A DNA stretch of 64,000 nt from Alteromonas ponticola (GCF_012911815.1 NZ_JAATNW010000005.1:124001-188000); one strand, 5' to 3'. Shown: positions 41,671-51,086, counted from the stretch's first letter. Program-made: numbers and translations. Notes: generated by a model from the sequence alone, not told the origin.

Positions 41671-43395
41671 CTACTTCTTACGCTTTTTCGGGGGCGTGTC
41701 CTGCCACTCACGCAGCGCTAGTTTTTGCCCTGCTACGCGGGTATTTTGCAAGATGTCGCGGGTTTCGTTAGGCATACCTGCAGGTAAATCTACAGTGCTG
41801 AACTTGTCATAAATTTCAATTGCACCGATATGCTTACTCTGAATATTGGCTTCGTTAGCGATAGCGCCAACAATATTACCCGGCTTAGCACCATGTGAAT
41901 GGCCTACATCGATTCTAAAGCGTTTCATGCCCGCTTCAGGTTTGCGCTGTCCTTTATTGGGGCTTTTGCGCTCGCGTCCACCACGACCGTCACGACTATC
42001 TCTGCCACCCCTGCCTTCGCGACGCTCACCGCGGTCATTCTGGGGTGGTTTACTATGCAGGTCGGGACGATCAGACTCTTGCAGCATTAAGGGTTCATCA
42101 CCCTGCGCTAATTGCACCAGCGCCGCCATCAGGACTTCTGGGGCTGCTTCGGTTTCCTTCTGCAACATATCGACGATTGGCATTAGCTTTTCCAGGCTCT
42201 TACCATCTATTGCCTGGGCAACTGCCAATTTGAATTTACTTAAGCGTGTTTCATTTAATTCGCTAACCGAAGGAATCGGCATTTGCTCGATTTGTTGTTT
42301 TGTGGTTTTTTCGATCGCAAACAACAAGCGTTTTTCACGGTGTGAAATAAACAAAATCGCATCACCACTTCGTCCTGCCCGGCCCGTTCTGCCAATTCGG
42401 TGTACATAGGATTCAGTATCATACGGGATATCAAAATTGATAACGTGGCTGACACGTTCTACGTCCAATCCTCGGGCAACGACATCGGTCGCTACCAGAA
42501 TATCGATGGTGCCATCTTTTAATTTTTCTACTGTGCGTTCGCGGGCATTCTGCGGGATATCACCATTTAACGGCTCTACATCGTAGCCTCGTGCTGCTAA
42601 TTTATCAGCCAGCTCAACCGTAGCCGTTTTGGTGCGAACGAAAATAATCATGCCATCAAATGGCTCGACTTCCATAATGCGAGTCAGGGCTTCCAGCTTG
42701 TGATGACCGGCGACCTGACAGAAACGCTGACGAATAGTGCTCGCCGTGGAGACCTTGGAAGCAATTTTCACATGCTTAGGGTCTTTAAGATAACGCTGAG
42801 TAATCTTTTTGATTGGCCCTGGCATGGTGGCAGAGAAAAGCGCGGTTTGACGTTCTGCCGGAGCGTGAGAAAGAATGGTTTCAACGTCGTCGATAAAGCC
42901 CATGCGCAGCATTTCGTCTGCTTCGTCGAGCACCAAAAACTTTAACTCACTTAAATTCAGTGTTTTACGGTTGATGTGATCAATGATTCGCCCAGGGGTA
43001 CCAACAACGACCTGTACGCCCCGCTTAAGCTGTCTGATCTGATTGTCATAGGACTGACCCCCATACACAGGCAGAATTCTAATGGTTTTAGAAAAACTTG
43101 CGTAAACCTGAAACGCTTCGGCAACCTGAATGGCCAATTCGCGGGTGGGCGCCAGCACTAACAATTGCGGTAATTTTGATTCAGGTTGAATCTGTGCCAG
43201 CATGGGTAATGCAAATGCAGCAGTTTTACCTGTGCCCGTTTGGGCCTGCCCTAACAGATCATGTCCTTCCAGCAATAAAGGAATACTTTCTGCCTGGATC
43301 GGGGAGGGTTTCTCATAACCAACTTTTTCAAGTGCTTGCAAGATGGGTTGTGGTAAATTAAGGTCTTTAAAAGTCAGCTCGACATTATTGGTCAT
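41671..43395 (-). CDS. deaD: ATP-dependent DEAD-box RNA helicase DeaD (CsdA)
   Basis: 574 residues. Motifs: Q motif near 31-35 (SPIQ), I AQTGTGKT (51-58), II DEAD (157-160), III SAT, VI HRIGRTGRAGR. The C-terminal ~170 residues carry an arginine/glycine-rich stretch (GERREGRGGRDSRDGRGGRER) and then a DbpA-type RNA-binding domain (RFRIDVGHSHGAKPGNIVGAIANE in pieces). This is the DeaD/CsdA architecture: it unwinds RNA in the cold shock response and helps large-subunit assembly. Orientation is away from the TPR gene. Confidence 0.95.
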   Translation of the reverse strand: MTNNVELTFKDLNLPQPILQALEKVGYEKPSPIQAESIPLLLEGHDLLGQAQTGTGKTAAFALPMLAQIQPESKLPQLLVLAPTRELAIQVAEAFQVYASFSKTIRILPVYGGQSYDNQIRQLKRGVQVVVGTPGRIIDHINRKTLNLSELKFLVLDEADEMLRMGFIDDVETILSHAPAERQTALFSATMPGPIKKITQRYLKDPKHVKIASKVSTASTIRQRFCQVAGHHKLEALTRIMEVEPFDGMIIFVRTKTATVELADKLAARGYDVEPLNGDIPQNARERTVEKLKDGTIDILVATDVVARGLDVERVSHVINFDIPYDTESYVHRIGRTGRAGRSGDAILFISHREKRLLFAIEKTTKQQIEQMPIPSVSELNETRLSKFKLAVAQAIDGKSLEKLMPIVDMLQKETEAAPEVLMAALVQLAQGDEPLMLQESDRPDLHSKPPQNDRGERREGRGGRDSRDGRGGRERKSPNKGQRKPEAGMKRFRIDVGHSHGAKPGNIVGAIANEANIQSKHIGAIEIYDKFSTVDLPAGMPNETRDILQNTRVAGQKLALREWQDTPPKKRKK

Positions 43396-43541
43396 TCATG
43401 ATCCTGGGAGTTAGGGGGGCGCGGCTGGAGATGGAAGCCGGCAAATTGTTGCAAAACGCTTATTATATTCCATTAATAAACTTGTATCCAATTAAATGGG
43501 AACGGGATTTGATAATTTACCCCAAAAATCATAAAAAAAAG

Positions 43542-43555
43542 CCATTTTAAAATGG
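43542..43555. repeat. Perfect 14-bp palindrome CCATTTTAAAATGG upstream of the TPR gene
   Basis: A symmetric 14-bp site in the deaD/TPR intergenic region, 25 bp before the TPR gene's ATG and just upstream of its ribosome site GGTAGGACG. It could be a regulator operator or a promoter-proximal hairpin in the leader. Confidence 0.4.
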
Positions 43556-43580
43556 TAAAACATTTGAAGGTAGGACGAAA

Positions 43581-46334
43581 ATGAGAAAAACCAGCGTAGG
43601 TTCGTTGATACTGTTAGCCGGTCTTACAGGGTTGTATGGTTGCGGACAATCTTCGGTAGAAGAATATATCAGTGCAGCTCGCCAATATCAGGAAGCCAAT
43701 GATATTGATGCCGCAATTATAGAATATAAAAATGCAGTGCAACTTGATCCTGCGGCACCTTTACCTCGCTTTGAGTTGGGTAAGCTATATCTGGAAAAAG
43801 GAAACTACGCGGGTGCTGAAAAAGAACTGAATCGCGCTATGGAGCTGGGGCACCCCGCATCCAAAGTGCTACCACATTTAACCGTCGCTTATCAGTACAC
43901 GGGTGCTGAAAACGCGCTTACCGCTGTTGATCATAATGCGCAGGGAATGACAGCGGTTGAAAAGGTTAAGGTCGGTTTCTATAAAGTTGAGGCCCTCATC
44001 AAGCTGGATAAAGAAGATGAAGCTAAAAGCTTAATTGCAGAATTGACGAAACTGGACACGTCGTCTGTGTATCAGGGATTGTTGCAGTCGATGCAACATA
44101 TATTAGATGAAGATTACGAAACTGCGCTTGCAAATACACTGTCTTTGCAAGCGCAGTCGCCAGGCAATAAAGATGTCCTGTTACAGCTGGCGCGCTTGCA
44201 TTTGACGCAGGGCCAAAAAGCGGAAGCGACAGACGTTTATCTGCACTACGTTGAACAGTTCCCGGAAGATATCAACACCAAATTTTCTCTGGCCGCATTA
44301 CTCATTGAGCAGCGCCAGTTAGAGGAGGCTGATCCGCTGGTTACAGAGTTGCTAAAACTGGGTTCGGATAATGGCATTTTAAATCAGTTTAAAGGGATTA
44401 TTGAGGCGTCAAAGAGTAACTATGAGTTAGCGCTGACCCACCTTGAGCGGGCAATTCAAAATGGTAGAAATGAGCCTGCCGTTCGACTACTGGCCGGCCA
44501 TAGCGCCTATCAGTTGGAGGACTTTCCTGCGGCCAGTCGTCATTTATCCATGATTGCCGCAAAATTACCGGATAACCACCCTGGCTTGCGCATGCTGGCA
44601 GACAGTTTGTTGCAACAAGGGTTGAGCGGCGATGCCACCGATGTATTGAATCGGCTGGAAGGTGAAATGCAGGCTGACGCGGCACTCTTTTCCAAGGCGG
44701 GGTTTGAGTTACTCCGCGAAGGTAATGTGGAAGATGCGCGAAAGATGGTTGAACGCAGCAGCGAGTTAAGCTCTTCAGCAGAAGATCTGGCGCGCCTGGG
44801 AATGTTGCAGTTATCGTTGAACGACGTAGATGGCATTGTTAATCTGGAAGCGGCAGCAGAGAAAGCGCCGGAATCGGAATTAACCCAAAAAACATTACTC
44901 GCTGCTTACGTGTCAACAGACCAACTGGACAAAGCCAAGGCGCTGGCAACCGAATGGACCAGTAAGGATGCGACAGCAATCAACCCATGGTTAGCGTTGG
45001 TTGATATTGCAATCAAAGAGAATAATCTTGAAGAGGCAGAGCGGGCATTAGCCAAAGCGGCCGAGATCTCTTCTGAAGATATACGGGTCAATCTTTCCAG
45101 AGCGCGCATTCACGTTCAACAGGAAAATCTCGAGCAGGCGAAAGCTGAACTGAATAAAGCATTAGATAACGAACCCGCCAACGTTGCAGCGCTTTCATTT
45201 CTATTTGCTATTGAGAAAGAGCTGGGCACTGAGAATGAAGCGCTTAAAAAAGTAGCGGCGGTGCTGGAAGACGATGCGGACAATATCCCGTTGAGATTAT
45301 TGCTGGCGCGGATGCAGTTTTCGTTAGACGAAATCGACAATACCCTGACTACATTGAAGCCGCTGCAGAAACAGGAAGATTTACCCAAGCTTTACTGGCA
45401 ACTACGCGGTCAGTCGTTGCTAAAAAGCAACCAGATCCCTGCCGCGCTTGAGCATTTCGAACAATGGAATAAAACTTCACCGTTAAATAAAAGTGCGATT
45501 CTTGGTCTATTGCTGATATATGACGCACAAAATAAATACGACGAAGGCATCGACGTACTTAGCCCATTTCTGCAATCGCGCAGCGATCGTCAGTTGTCGG
45601 TAATTAAAGCCTATTTTCATGCTATGTTGCGCCAAATTACTGAGGCTCGCCAAATAATTGAGCCTCTTCCTGAGAACGTAAAAGCCGTGCCTTTTGTTCG
45701 CGGCATTCAGGCGCGTATCGCGCTTCAGGAAGGCAAGGGTGAGTCCGCGGTCGATGATGCGCTTGCAGCTTATAATGCGCTGCCCAATGCGAAGAATCTG
45801 ATCTTGGTTATCGCCAGTTATGAGGCTACCAACCAGCACGAGCAGGGTTTTTCGGTGTTAAAGAAACACGTGGATAACAATCCAAATGACGTGCGCGCAA
45901 ACATGCTGTATGCCGAGCGCCTGATTGGAAAAGATGCGAAAGAGGCGCAAAAAGCCTACGAAAATATCCTCACAGTAACCCCGGATAACTTTGTTGTGTT
46001 AAATAACCTGGCGTATCTGTATCTGGAAGATAATAAACTTGATCGCGCTGAGGAGCTGTCACGCGAAGCGGTAGAGTTGCGCCCCGATAATGCCGATGCG
46101 GTGGATACACTTGCACAGGTGTTAATAAAGCTCGAACAACCTGATGAGGCGCTTGCACTTTACGATCGCGTCATCGATAAGAACACCCGCAACGAAGAAG
46201 TTTACTTAAATTACGTTGAGCTGCTATTTCAACAAGGAAGATCCGAACTGGCCGAACGTAAATTATCTGAACGCGAATTCAAGCGTCGAGATGCAAAAGA
46301 GCGTCAACAGGCACTTAAACAACAATATCTTTAA
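43581..46334 (+). CDS. TPR-repeat lipoprotein of the PEP-CTERM/XrtA PrsT type
   Basis: 917 residues. The N-terminus is a lipoprotein signal with cysteine C21 (GLYGCGQSS). The rest is an array of more than 20 tetratricopeptide helices pairs (for example YQEANDIDAAIIEYKNAVQLDP, split as AAIIEYKNAVQLDPAAPLPRFELG; and LNNLAYLYLEDNKLDRAEELSREA). This matches TIGR02917 (PrsT), an XrtA/PEP-CTERM-associated protein. No exosortase, PEP-CTERM or EPS gene is in the window. It probably scaffolds envelope or exopolysaccharide assembly. Confidence 0.87.
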   Translation: MRKTSVGSLILLAGLTGLYGCGQSSVEEYISAARQYQEANDIDAAIIEYKNAVQLDPAAPLPRFELGKLYLEKGNYAGAEKELNRAMELGHPASKVLPHLTVAYQYTGAENALTAVDHNAQGMTAVEKVKVGFYKVEALIKLDKEDEAKSLIAELTKLDTSSVYQGLLQSMQHILDEDYETALANTLSLQAQSPGNKDVLLQLARLHLTQGQKAEATDVYLHYVEQFPEDINTKFSLAALLIEQRQLEEADPLVTELLKLGSDNGILNQFKGIIEASKSNYELALTHLERAIQNGRNEPAVRLLAGHSAYQLEDFPAASRHLSMIAAKLPDNHPGLRMLADSLLQQGLSGDATDVLNRLEGEMQADAALFSKAGFELLREGNVEDARKMVERSSELSSSAEDLARLGMLQLSLNDVDGIVNLEAAAEKAPESELTQKTLLAAYVSTDQLDKAKALATEWTSKDATAINPWLALVDIAIKENNLEEAERALAKAAEISSEDIRVNLSRARIHVQQENLEQAKAELNKALDNEPANVAALSFLFAIEKELGTENEALKKVAAVLEDDADNIPLRLLLARMQFSLDEIDNTLTTLKPLQKQEDLPKLYWQLRGQSLLKSNQIPAALEHFEQWNKTSPLNKSAILGLLLIYDAQNKYDEGIDVLSPFLQSRSDRQLSVIKAYFHAMLRQITEARQIIEPLPENVKAVPFVRGIQARIALQEGKGESAVDDALAAYNALPNAKNLILVIASYEATNQHEQGFSVLKKHVDNNPNDVRANMLYAERLIGKDAKEAQKAYENILTVTPDNFVVLNNLAYLYLEDNKLDRAEELSREAVELRPDNADAVDTLAQVLIKLEQPDEALALYDRVIDKNTRNEEVYLNYVELLFQQGRSELAERKLSEREFKRRDAKERQQALKQQYL

Positions 46335-46982
46335 TATATGCGGGTCTACGCTAAAGCATGCAAAGAAACCTTGCTTAGCTACACGGATGTAGCGTTAGAA
46401 TAAAGGTAACGGCTTTCCTACGCGCCCTCATCTATGTGTCATCCTCCCGTAAGCGGAGGATGCCTTCTACCCTATGTTAAGTCTATGACCCCCCCTATGC
46501 TCTGCACAGATTAGTGAGTTTGAAGGCGCGCGCCCTCTTAGAAATGATGAAATTTGTGCGAAAGTAACAAGATGGCAGGAAAAATCACAAAAAAAACCGC
46601 ACTTTTGTGCAATTAAAAATTTTTTAGGATTGGCATTATTGCGGGTTAATTTTGTATTAATTTTTAATTATCAGCAGCATACGTAAGTAAGGAGGGGCGT
46701 TAATTGATTTAAATTGAATCGCTTAGCATCGACATAATGTGTGCCATATCTGAACCGGTAGATGGGCAACTTAAGCGCCAAAATTTTCGATATATTTAAA
46801 TAATCTTTACAACTATAGTCTAATAAAATAACCGTCTAACCTGGCCCTAGCGCAGGTAATTTTTTTCCCTATACTCTCACTATTGTTCAATGCCTGATGA
46901 CGTTTTAGCCTCTGGTGTTAGCAATGGAAGAAGTAAGAAGTTACACGTTGTTTGTATTTTTCATTTTTCGAGGAAATTTATT
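46335..46982. other. 648-bp intergenic region with hairpins, no supported gene
   Basis: After the TPR gene there is a hairpin GCTACA-CGGA-TGTAGC (46378-46393) and a perfect 8-bp hairpin CATCCTCC / GGAGGATG (46440-46462), neither followed by a T-run. Further on are a small GCAC/GTGC hairpin (46599-46610) in A/T-rich DNA and a strong SD (GAGGAAA) just before the small gene at 46983. No ORF above noise; an RNA gene cannot be excluded. Confidence 0.45.
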
Positions 46983-47090
46983 ATGGCTACTAATCAAGAC
47001 AAGAAGCAACAACAGCAGAAAGACTCTTACAAGGATTCTCAGCGCAGTCCGTCTAAAAACAAGCCTTCCGGACAAGAACCAAACCGCTGA
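46983..47090 (+). CDS. Very small, hydrophilic, intrinsically disordered protein (35 aa)
   Basis: MATNQDKKQQQQKDSYKDSQ, then RSPSKNKPSGQEPNR: almost only charged or polar residues, with no hydrophobic core, so probably disordered. The ATG at 46983 has an excellent SD (GAGGAAA), and a clear terminator follows, which supports a real gene. No family recognised; small stress-induced hydrophilic proteins look like this. A longer frame upstream (from 46890) lacks coding character. Confidence 0.6.
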   Translation: MATNQDKKQQQQKDSYKDSQRSPSKNKPSGQEPNR

Positions 47091-47158
47091 TTTTTTTTAT
47101 TCCTTAGTTTAAACTTTTCAACTCTTAAGATTATAAACATCCGTTATTAATGGATTGT

Positions 47159-47182
47159 GAAAGGGGAGCTTGCTCCCCTTTC
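47159..47182. terminator. Bidirectional terminator
   Basis: GAAAGGGGAGC / GCTCCCCTTTC, an 11-bp perfect stem with a TT centre, followed by TGATTTTC on the plus side. It lies between the 35-aa gene and the convergent ion-channel gene that ends at 47190. Confidence 0.75.
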
Positions 47183-47189
47183 TGATTTT

Positions 47190-48005
47190 CTATTTATGGA
47201 CAACCATGGATTGCGCTTCTACCTGTTTGCGCAAACGCACTATCTCTGTCATCAGGTCCTGCATGGTAGGTTCATTGCTGGCTGCTTCTTCAAGCTTTCT
47301 GGCTTTCGCGCTTTCCTGTTCCATCACGTTAACCACAATTCCTATCACCATATTTAGAAATGCAAATGCGGTGAAAAAGATAAACGTTAAATAGTAAATC
47401 CAGCTAAGTCCATACACTTCCTGGGTTTCATACATAACGTCAGTCCAGTCTTCAAATGTCATCACCCTGAAAAGCGTCAACAGCGAAATGGTAATATCGC
47501 CCCATAGTACAGGATTGATGTTTTCGAACAGGGTTGAACCGATTGCGGCGTAAATGTAGAAAATAATGAACATCAGCAGCATTACGTAGCCGAGCTGTGG
47601 CAATGCTTTCACCAGTGAAACCAAAAGTACGCGCAGTTCGGGGATAATTGAAATCATCCTGAGAACGCGGAATACCCTGACTAACCGGGCAACCACCGCC
47701 AGTTCAGCGTCATCGGCAGGGATCAGACTGATCAATACGATCAAGGTATCAAACCAATTCCAGAAACTCCTGAAAAACCGGCGCTTGTTGGGTTCAGCGA
47801 GAAATCGAATCGTTATTTCGGTCAGAAAAAACAAGCTGATAAACCAATCCAGGATCAGAGTGACGCTGGCAAAAGAGGGGGGCATATCGTAAGTTTTTGC
47901 GCCAACCAACAACGCTGAGATAACGATGACCGCTATAACAAAACTTTCAAATAGTTTATTAGCGCGAATTTTTTCAAATTTATCGTGAAGCTGGGTAACG
48001 TTCAT
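47190..48005 (-). CDS. Single-domain voltage-gated cation channel (bacterial Nav/NaChBac-like)
   Basis: 271 residues from ATG 48005 (an upstream extension to 48143 lacks the domain and is unlikely). Six transmembrane helices. S4 (RLVRVFRVLRMI) has arginines at 107, 110, 113 and 116 spaced by three, the voltage sensor. S5-S6 pore loop has the filter TFEDW (183-187), compared with LESW in NaChBac and NavAb, so it may be sodium or calcium selective. The C-terminal ~40 residues (MQDLMTEIVRLRKQVE) form a coiled coil for tetramerisation. Known family members influence motility and pH taxis. Confidence 0.9.
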   Translation of the reverse strand: MNVTQLHDKFEKIRANKLFESFVIAVIVISALLVGAKTYDMPPSFASVTLILDWFISLFFLTEITIRFLAEPNKRRFFRSFWNWFDTLIVLISLIPADDAELAVVARLVRVFRVLRMISIIPELRVLLVSLVKALPQLGYVMLLMFIIFYIYAAIGSTLFENINPVLWGDITISLLTLFRVMTFEDWTDVMYETQEVYGLSWIYYLTFIFFTAFAFLNMVIGIVVNVMEQESAKARKLEEAASNEPTMQDLMTEIVRLRKQVEAQSMVVHK

Positions 48006-48215
48006 TTTGGTACATGTCGTGACTACAGGGGCGCGGATTATAGCAACGCTGGCCTGCTTTATGAAAATGCTTTTACTCCTCAGCGTGTGATTGATACCGG
48101 CAACAACGGTTAATTTGGGCCATATAATATTGAAATATAACAAACTGCTTGCGTAAGGTAATTAGAGTTAGCTAATATATTGCGTTAACACTCTATCTTC
48201 ATATAAGGTGAATTC

Positions 48216-48383
48216 ATGGAAGAGAAAATGCAGCTTATACAAGGCAAGTGTATTCAACTATCCAAAGAGCTGGAAAATTACAAAGTGGCGAAGGGAAACG
48301 TGTCAGAGCTAAAAGAAAAGCTGGCCGGTTTTCTGGAGTTGCTGGAACAGTTCGATGGTTATTCAGTAAACGAAACACTGTAA
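48216..48383 (+). CDS. Small helical protein (55 aa), predicted coiled coil
   Basis: MEEKMQLIQGKCIQLSKELE, then NYKVAKGNVSELKEKLAGFL and ELLEQFDGYSVNETL. Heptad-like pattern over most of its length, no membrane segment. Good SD (AAGG) nine bases before ATG 48216. It is divergent from the channel and convergent to tolC, with a hairpin after it. No family recognised; the amphipathic pattern and SD make a real gene likely. Confidence 0.55.
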   Translation: MEEKMQLIQGKCIQLSKELENYKVAKGNVSELKEKLAGFLELLEQFDGYSVNETL

Positions 48384-48391
48384 GTTGAAAT

Positions 48392-48421
48392 AGCCAAACG
48401 TCCGCTGAGAGACGTCTGGCT
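48392..48421. terminator. Hairpin between the 55-aa gene and tolC
   Basis: AGCCAAACGTC (48392-48402) pairs with GACGTCTGGCT (48411-48421), with one G-T type mismatch, loop CGCTGAGA. No long T-run on either side; a weak, possibly two-way terminator. Confidence 0.5.
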
Positions 48422-48429
48422 GATTGTCA

Positions 48430-49785
48430 TTATTCTTCTGTGGCTGGTTCCAGCCCCTTGTTAATCATTTCAATATCGTTTTGAGTCAAATTACCCGCCG
48501 CTTGTTTAAGATTCACCACAGCCTGAATAAAGTCATAACGTGCACCTGACAGGTTACGACGGGCATCAAATAAATTCCGCGTACTGTTCAGCACATCAAC
48601 GATAGTTCGGGTACCTACATCAAACCCTGCTTCCGTCGCTTGCAACGCACTGCGTGCAGATACCACGGCCTGCTCTAATGCGCGAATTGTCGAGATTGAT
48701 GCTTTGACATCATTATACGAGCTGCGTACCGACTGAACTGTCTGGCGATAACTGAATTCTAAATCTTCACTGGCTGACACATAAAGATGGCGTGCCTGAT
48801 CCGCCGCGGCTGAAGTTCTGAACCCGGAGAACAATGGCACGGAAAGCTGCACAGTTGCACTGTAGCTATCCTGATAAGGTGTTTCATATGCTATGCCATC
48901 TTCTGATGACACATCATTCTTCGATTTACTGGCGTTTGCCTGTAATCCCAAAGTGGGTAAGTGCCCTGATCTGGCGCTTGAAATATCCTCTTTGGCAATA
49001 TCGACAGCAAGACGATCGGCCAGTAATGTCAGGTTCTTATCTTCTGCAATACCCAGCCATTCACTCACATTTTGCGGTGCTGGCGGTTCCGCTGAAAAGT
49101 TTTCGGTATCCAACCCATACAACTTGTCATGGTACTTTCCGGTAATAACCCGTAATGACTCCAGCGCCGATTCCAGTTGGTTTTCAGCCTGAATTTCCTG
49201 GGCGACGGTATTATCAAAATTGGCCTGCGCTTCATGCACATCGGTGATGGCGGTTAATCCAACCTCAAAACGCTGCCGGGTCTGTTCTAACTGGCGCTCA
49301 ATGGCACGTTTTTCTGCGCGTACAAATGTAACATTGTCGCGTGCGCGAAGTACGTCAAAGTACGTGGTGACTACCCTGACAATCAGTTCCTGCAGGGTTG
49401 CTGCATACTGCGCATCGCTCTGTTCTGCTACTTTTTCGGCACGGTCGAGACCAACCCAGTTAGCGTGATCATACAGGGACATGGACAAATCGATGCCGTA
49501 AGCGGTGGTATCAGTGTCTGAATCTAAGGTAAACGTCTGGTTTTCACCAATGTACTGCGTACGCTCACCACCTGACATGGTATAGGCTACGTAACCAGAC
49601 AATTGTGGAAGTAAATTAGCACGGCTGATTGAAATCCCTTCAAAGGCTGCATCTCGCTGCGCTTTTGCTCGGTTGACCAGAGGATCGTTTGCCATCGCCT
49701 GTTGATAAACTTGCATTAAATCATCAGCCAGTGCAGACGTTGTCAGCCCCATTCCAATGATCAGCGACAATAGAGTTTTTTTCAT
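48430..49785 (-). CDS. tolC: TolC-family outer membrane channel
   Basis: 451 residues from ATG 49785 (GGAAGGCG upstream; an in-frame start at 49800 adds five). Sec signal MKKTLLSLIIGMGLTTSALA. Two OEP repeats: first DDLMQVYQQAMANDPLVNRAKAQR, second near LADRLAVDIAKEDISSARSGHLPTLGL; trimer assembly makes a beta barrel and a periplasmic alpha tunnel. Exports toxins and drugs with RND/ABC/MFS partners. The tolC / nudF-yqiB-cpdA-yqiA-parE neighbourhood as in enteric bacteria. Confidence 0.95.
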   Translation of the reverse strand: MKKTLLSLIIGMGLTTSALADDLMQVYQQAMANDPLVNRAKAQRDAAFEGISISRANLLPQLSGYVAYTMSGGERTQYIGENQTFTLDSDTDTTAYGIDLSMSLYDHANWVGLDRAEKVAEQSDAQYAATLQELIVRVVTTYFDVLRARDNVTFVRAEKRAIERQLEQTRQRFEVGLTAITDVHEAQANFDNTVAQEIQAENQLESALESLRVITGKYHDKLYGLDTENFSAEPPAPQNVSEWLGIAEDKNLTLLADRLAVDIAKEDISSARSGHLPTLGLQANASKSKNDVSSEDGIAYETPYQDSYSATVQLSVPLFSGFRTSAAADQARHLYVSASEDLEFSYRQTVQSVRSSYNDVKASISTIRALEQAVVSARSALQATEAGFDVGTRTIVDVLNSTRNLFDARRNLSGARYDFIQAVVNLKQAAGNLTQNDIEMINKGLEPATEE

Positions 49786-50026
49786 GAATGCGCCTTCCAA
49801 TATTATAATTCGGCCAAGTTAGACCTAACAATGTGCCAAGTGTATGAAATTTATTTGGTTGTAAACAGCAACTTGTAGTAACAGTCCATGTTTATCTGTA
49901 ACAGAATATGTTTTTCATTAATCTTTCTTATTCTGATTGGACTGATTTCCAGTGAGGCCGTGTGCTAAAGTGAATTAGTATCCAATATAAAGATGATAAC
50001 TGTTTTATCAATGGAAGTGACAGCAA

Positions 50027-50656
50027 ATGAGCAATGAAATTTTAACTTTCACCTCAAAAGATATCGAAATTATTGAAAAAAAGCGGGTTTATGACGGCTT
50101 TTTCAAGATGGTTCGTTACGATTTCAGACACAAACTCTTTCAGGGTGGCTGGAGCGATGTGGTGCGCCGTGAAATTTTTGAGCGCGGCCATGCCGTCGCG
50201 GTGCTGCCATATGATCCGGATACTGACGAGTTTGTACTGATCGAGCAGGTCAGGATTGGCGCACAAGCAACCTCTGACACGCCCTGGCTTATGGAAGTGA
50301 TAGCTGGCATTATCGACGACGGTGAAACACGTGAAGATGTATGTCATCGGGAATCGCAGGAAGAAGCCGGGATTGCCTTGTCCAGTCTTACTAAGGCGCT
50401 GAGTTATCTGGTCAGCCCGGGGGGCACCACAGAACGCGTGCATATCTATGTTGCCCAATGTGACTCCACAGCCGCTGGAGGCATCCATGGCTTAGATGAT
50501 GAATCGGAAGACATCAGAGTACATAGAGTAAGTTCTGCCACGGCGAAAGAATGGTTGGAAAATGGCATTATCGACAACGCAGCAGCGATAATTGCGCTAC
50601 AATGGTTTTTGATGAACCAGGAATCGTTAATGAAAAAATGGCGTGATTGTGAGTAA
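50027..50656 (+). CDS. nudF: ADP-ribose pyrophosphatase NudF
   Basis: 209 residues, SD GGAAGTGA. Nudix box is GIIDDGETREDVCHRESQEE followed by AGI. The N-terminal beta strands (VYDGFFKMVRYDFRHKLFQGGWSDVVRREIFERG, in parts) are typical of the NudF dimer. It hydrolyses ADP-ribose to AMP and ribose-5-phosphate. First gene of a run with yqiB, cpdA and yqiA, each overlapping the next. Confidence 0.95.
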   Translation: MSNEILTFTSKDIEIIEKKRVYDGFFKMVRYDFRHKLFQGGWSDVVRREIFERGHAVAVLPYDPDTDEFVLIEQVRIGAQATSDTPWLMEVIAGIIDDGETREDVCHRESQEEAGIALSSLTKALSYLVSPGGTTERVHIYVAQCDSTAAGGIHGLDDESEDIRVHRVSSATAKEWLENGIIDNAAAIIALQWFLMNQESLMKKWRDCE

Positions 50657-51086
50657 CCGAAGTCGTAAATATGTACCCCCGTTGGCAAGCATGCAGGCCG
50701 TATGCGAGCACAATTACAGCCGATTTTTGCGTATGTTGCCGGACTGTGACACTGAGGAATTGAGCTATCGCTTTACGGTAGCGGACAATCTTGCCTATTG
50801 TATCACCATTCTCGATTCAGCCCGTTATACCAGCACGGTTTCTATTGAGCAGGTCAATCATCGTGTGCCGTCCTTTATGAAACCCTGCATGGTGGTACGA
50901 CTTTATCATGATGCGAAAATGGCAGAAGTGATAAGCAGCCAGAATACCGGAGCCATTGCTGCGTCTTATCACTATCCCAATACGAAAATGCACGCGAAAA
51001 ACGAAAAGCAGATGGTCAATGTGTTTTTGGCTGAATGGCTACAATTCTGTATCAAACTGCAACCGCAAATTTTAGATGAGGTGTGA
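50643..51086 (+). CDS. yqiB: YqiB (DUF1249) family protein
   Basis: 147 residues. Conserved MQAVCEHNYSRFLRMLP, and a second block VVRLYHDAKMAEVISSQ. Its role is not established, but the order nudF-yqiB-cpdA is conserved in gammaproteobacteria. GTG 50643 is used; GTG 50649, two codons later, is an equally plausible start. It overlaps the nudF stop by 14 bases. Confidence 0.9.
   Translation: MIVSNRSRKYVPPLASMQAVCEHNYSRFLRMLPDCDTEELSYRFTVADNLAYCITILDSARYTSTVSIEQVNHRVPSFMKPCMVVRLYHDAKMAEVISSQNTGAIAASYHYPNTKMHAKNEKQMVNVFLAEWLQFCIKLQPQILDEV

Noticed and set aside
41846..42409. 187-residue plus-strand frame opposite deaD
   Set aside because: Lies wholly antisense to the conserved helicase C-terminal half; composition (S/P/R-rich) is what a reverse frame of RGG-coding DNA gives.
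46621..46660. Possible sigma-54 promoter (TTGGCATTATTGCGGG) before the small hydrophilic gene
   Set aside because: The GG and GC elements are seven bases apart rather than the required ten.
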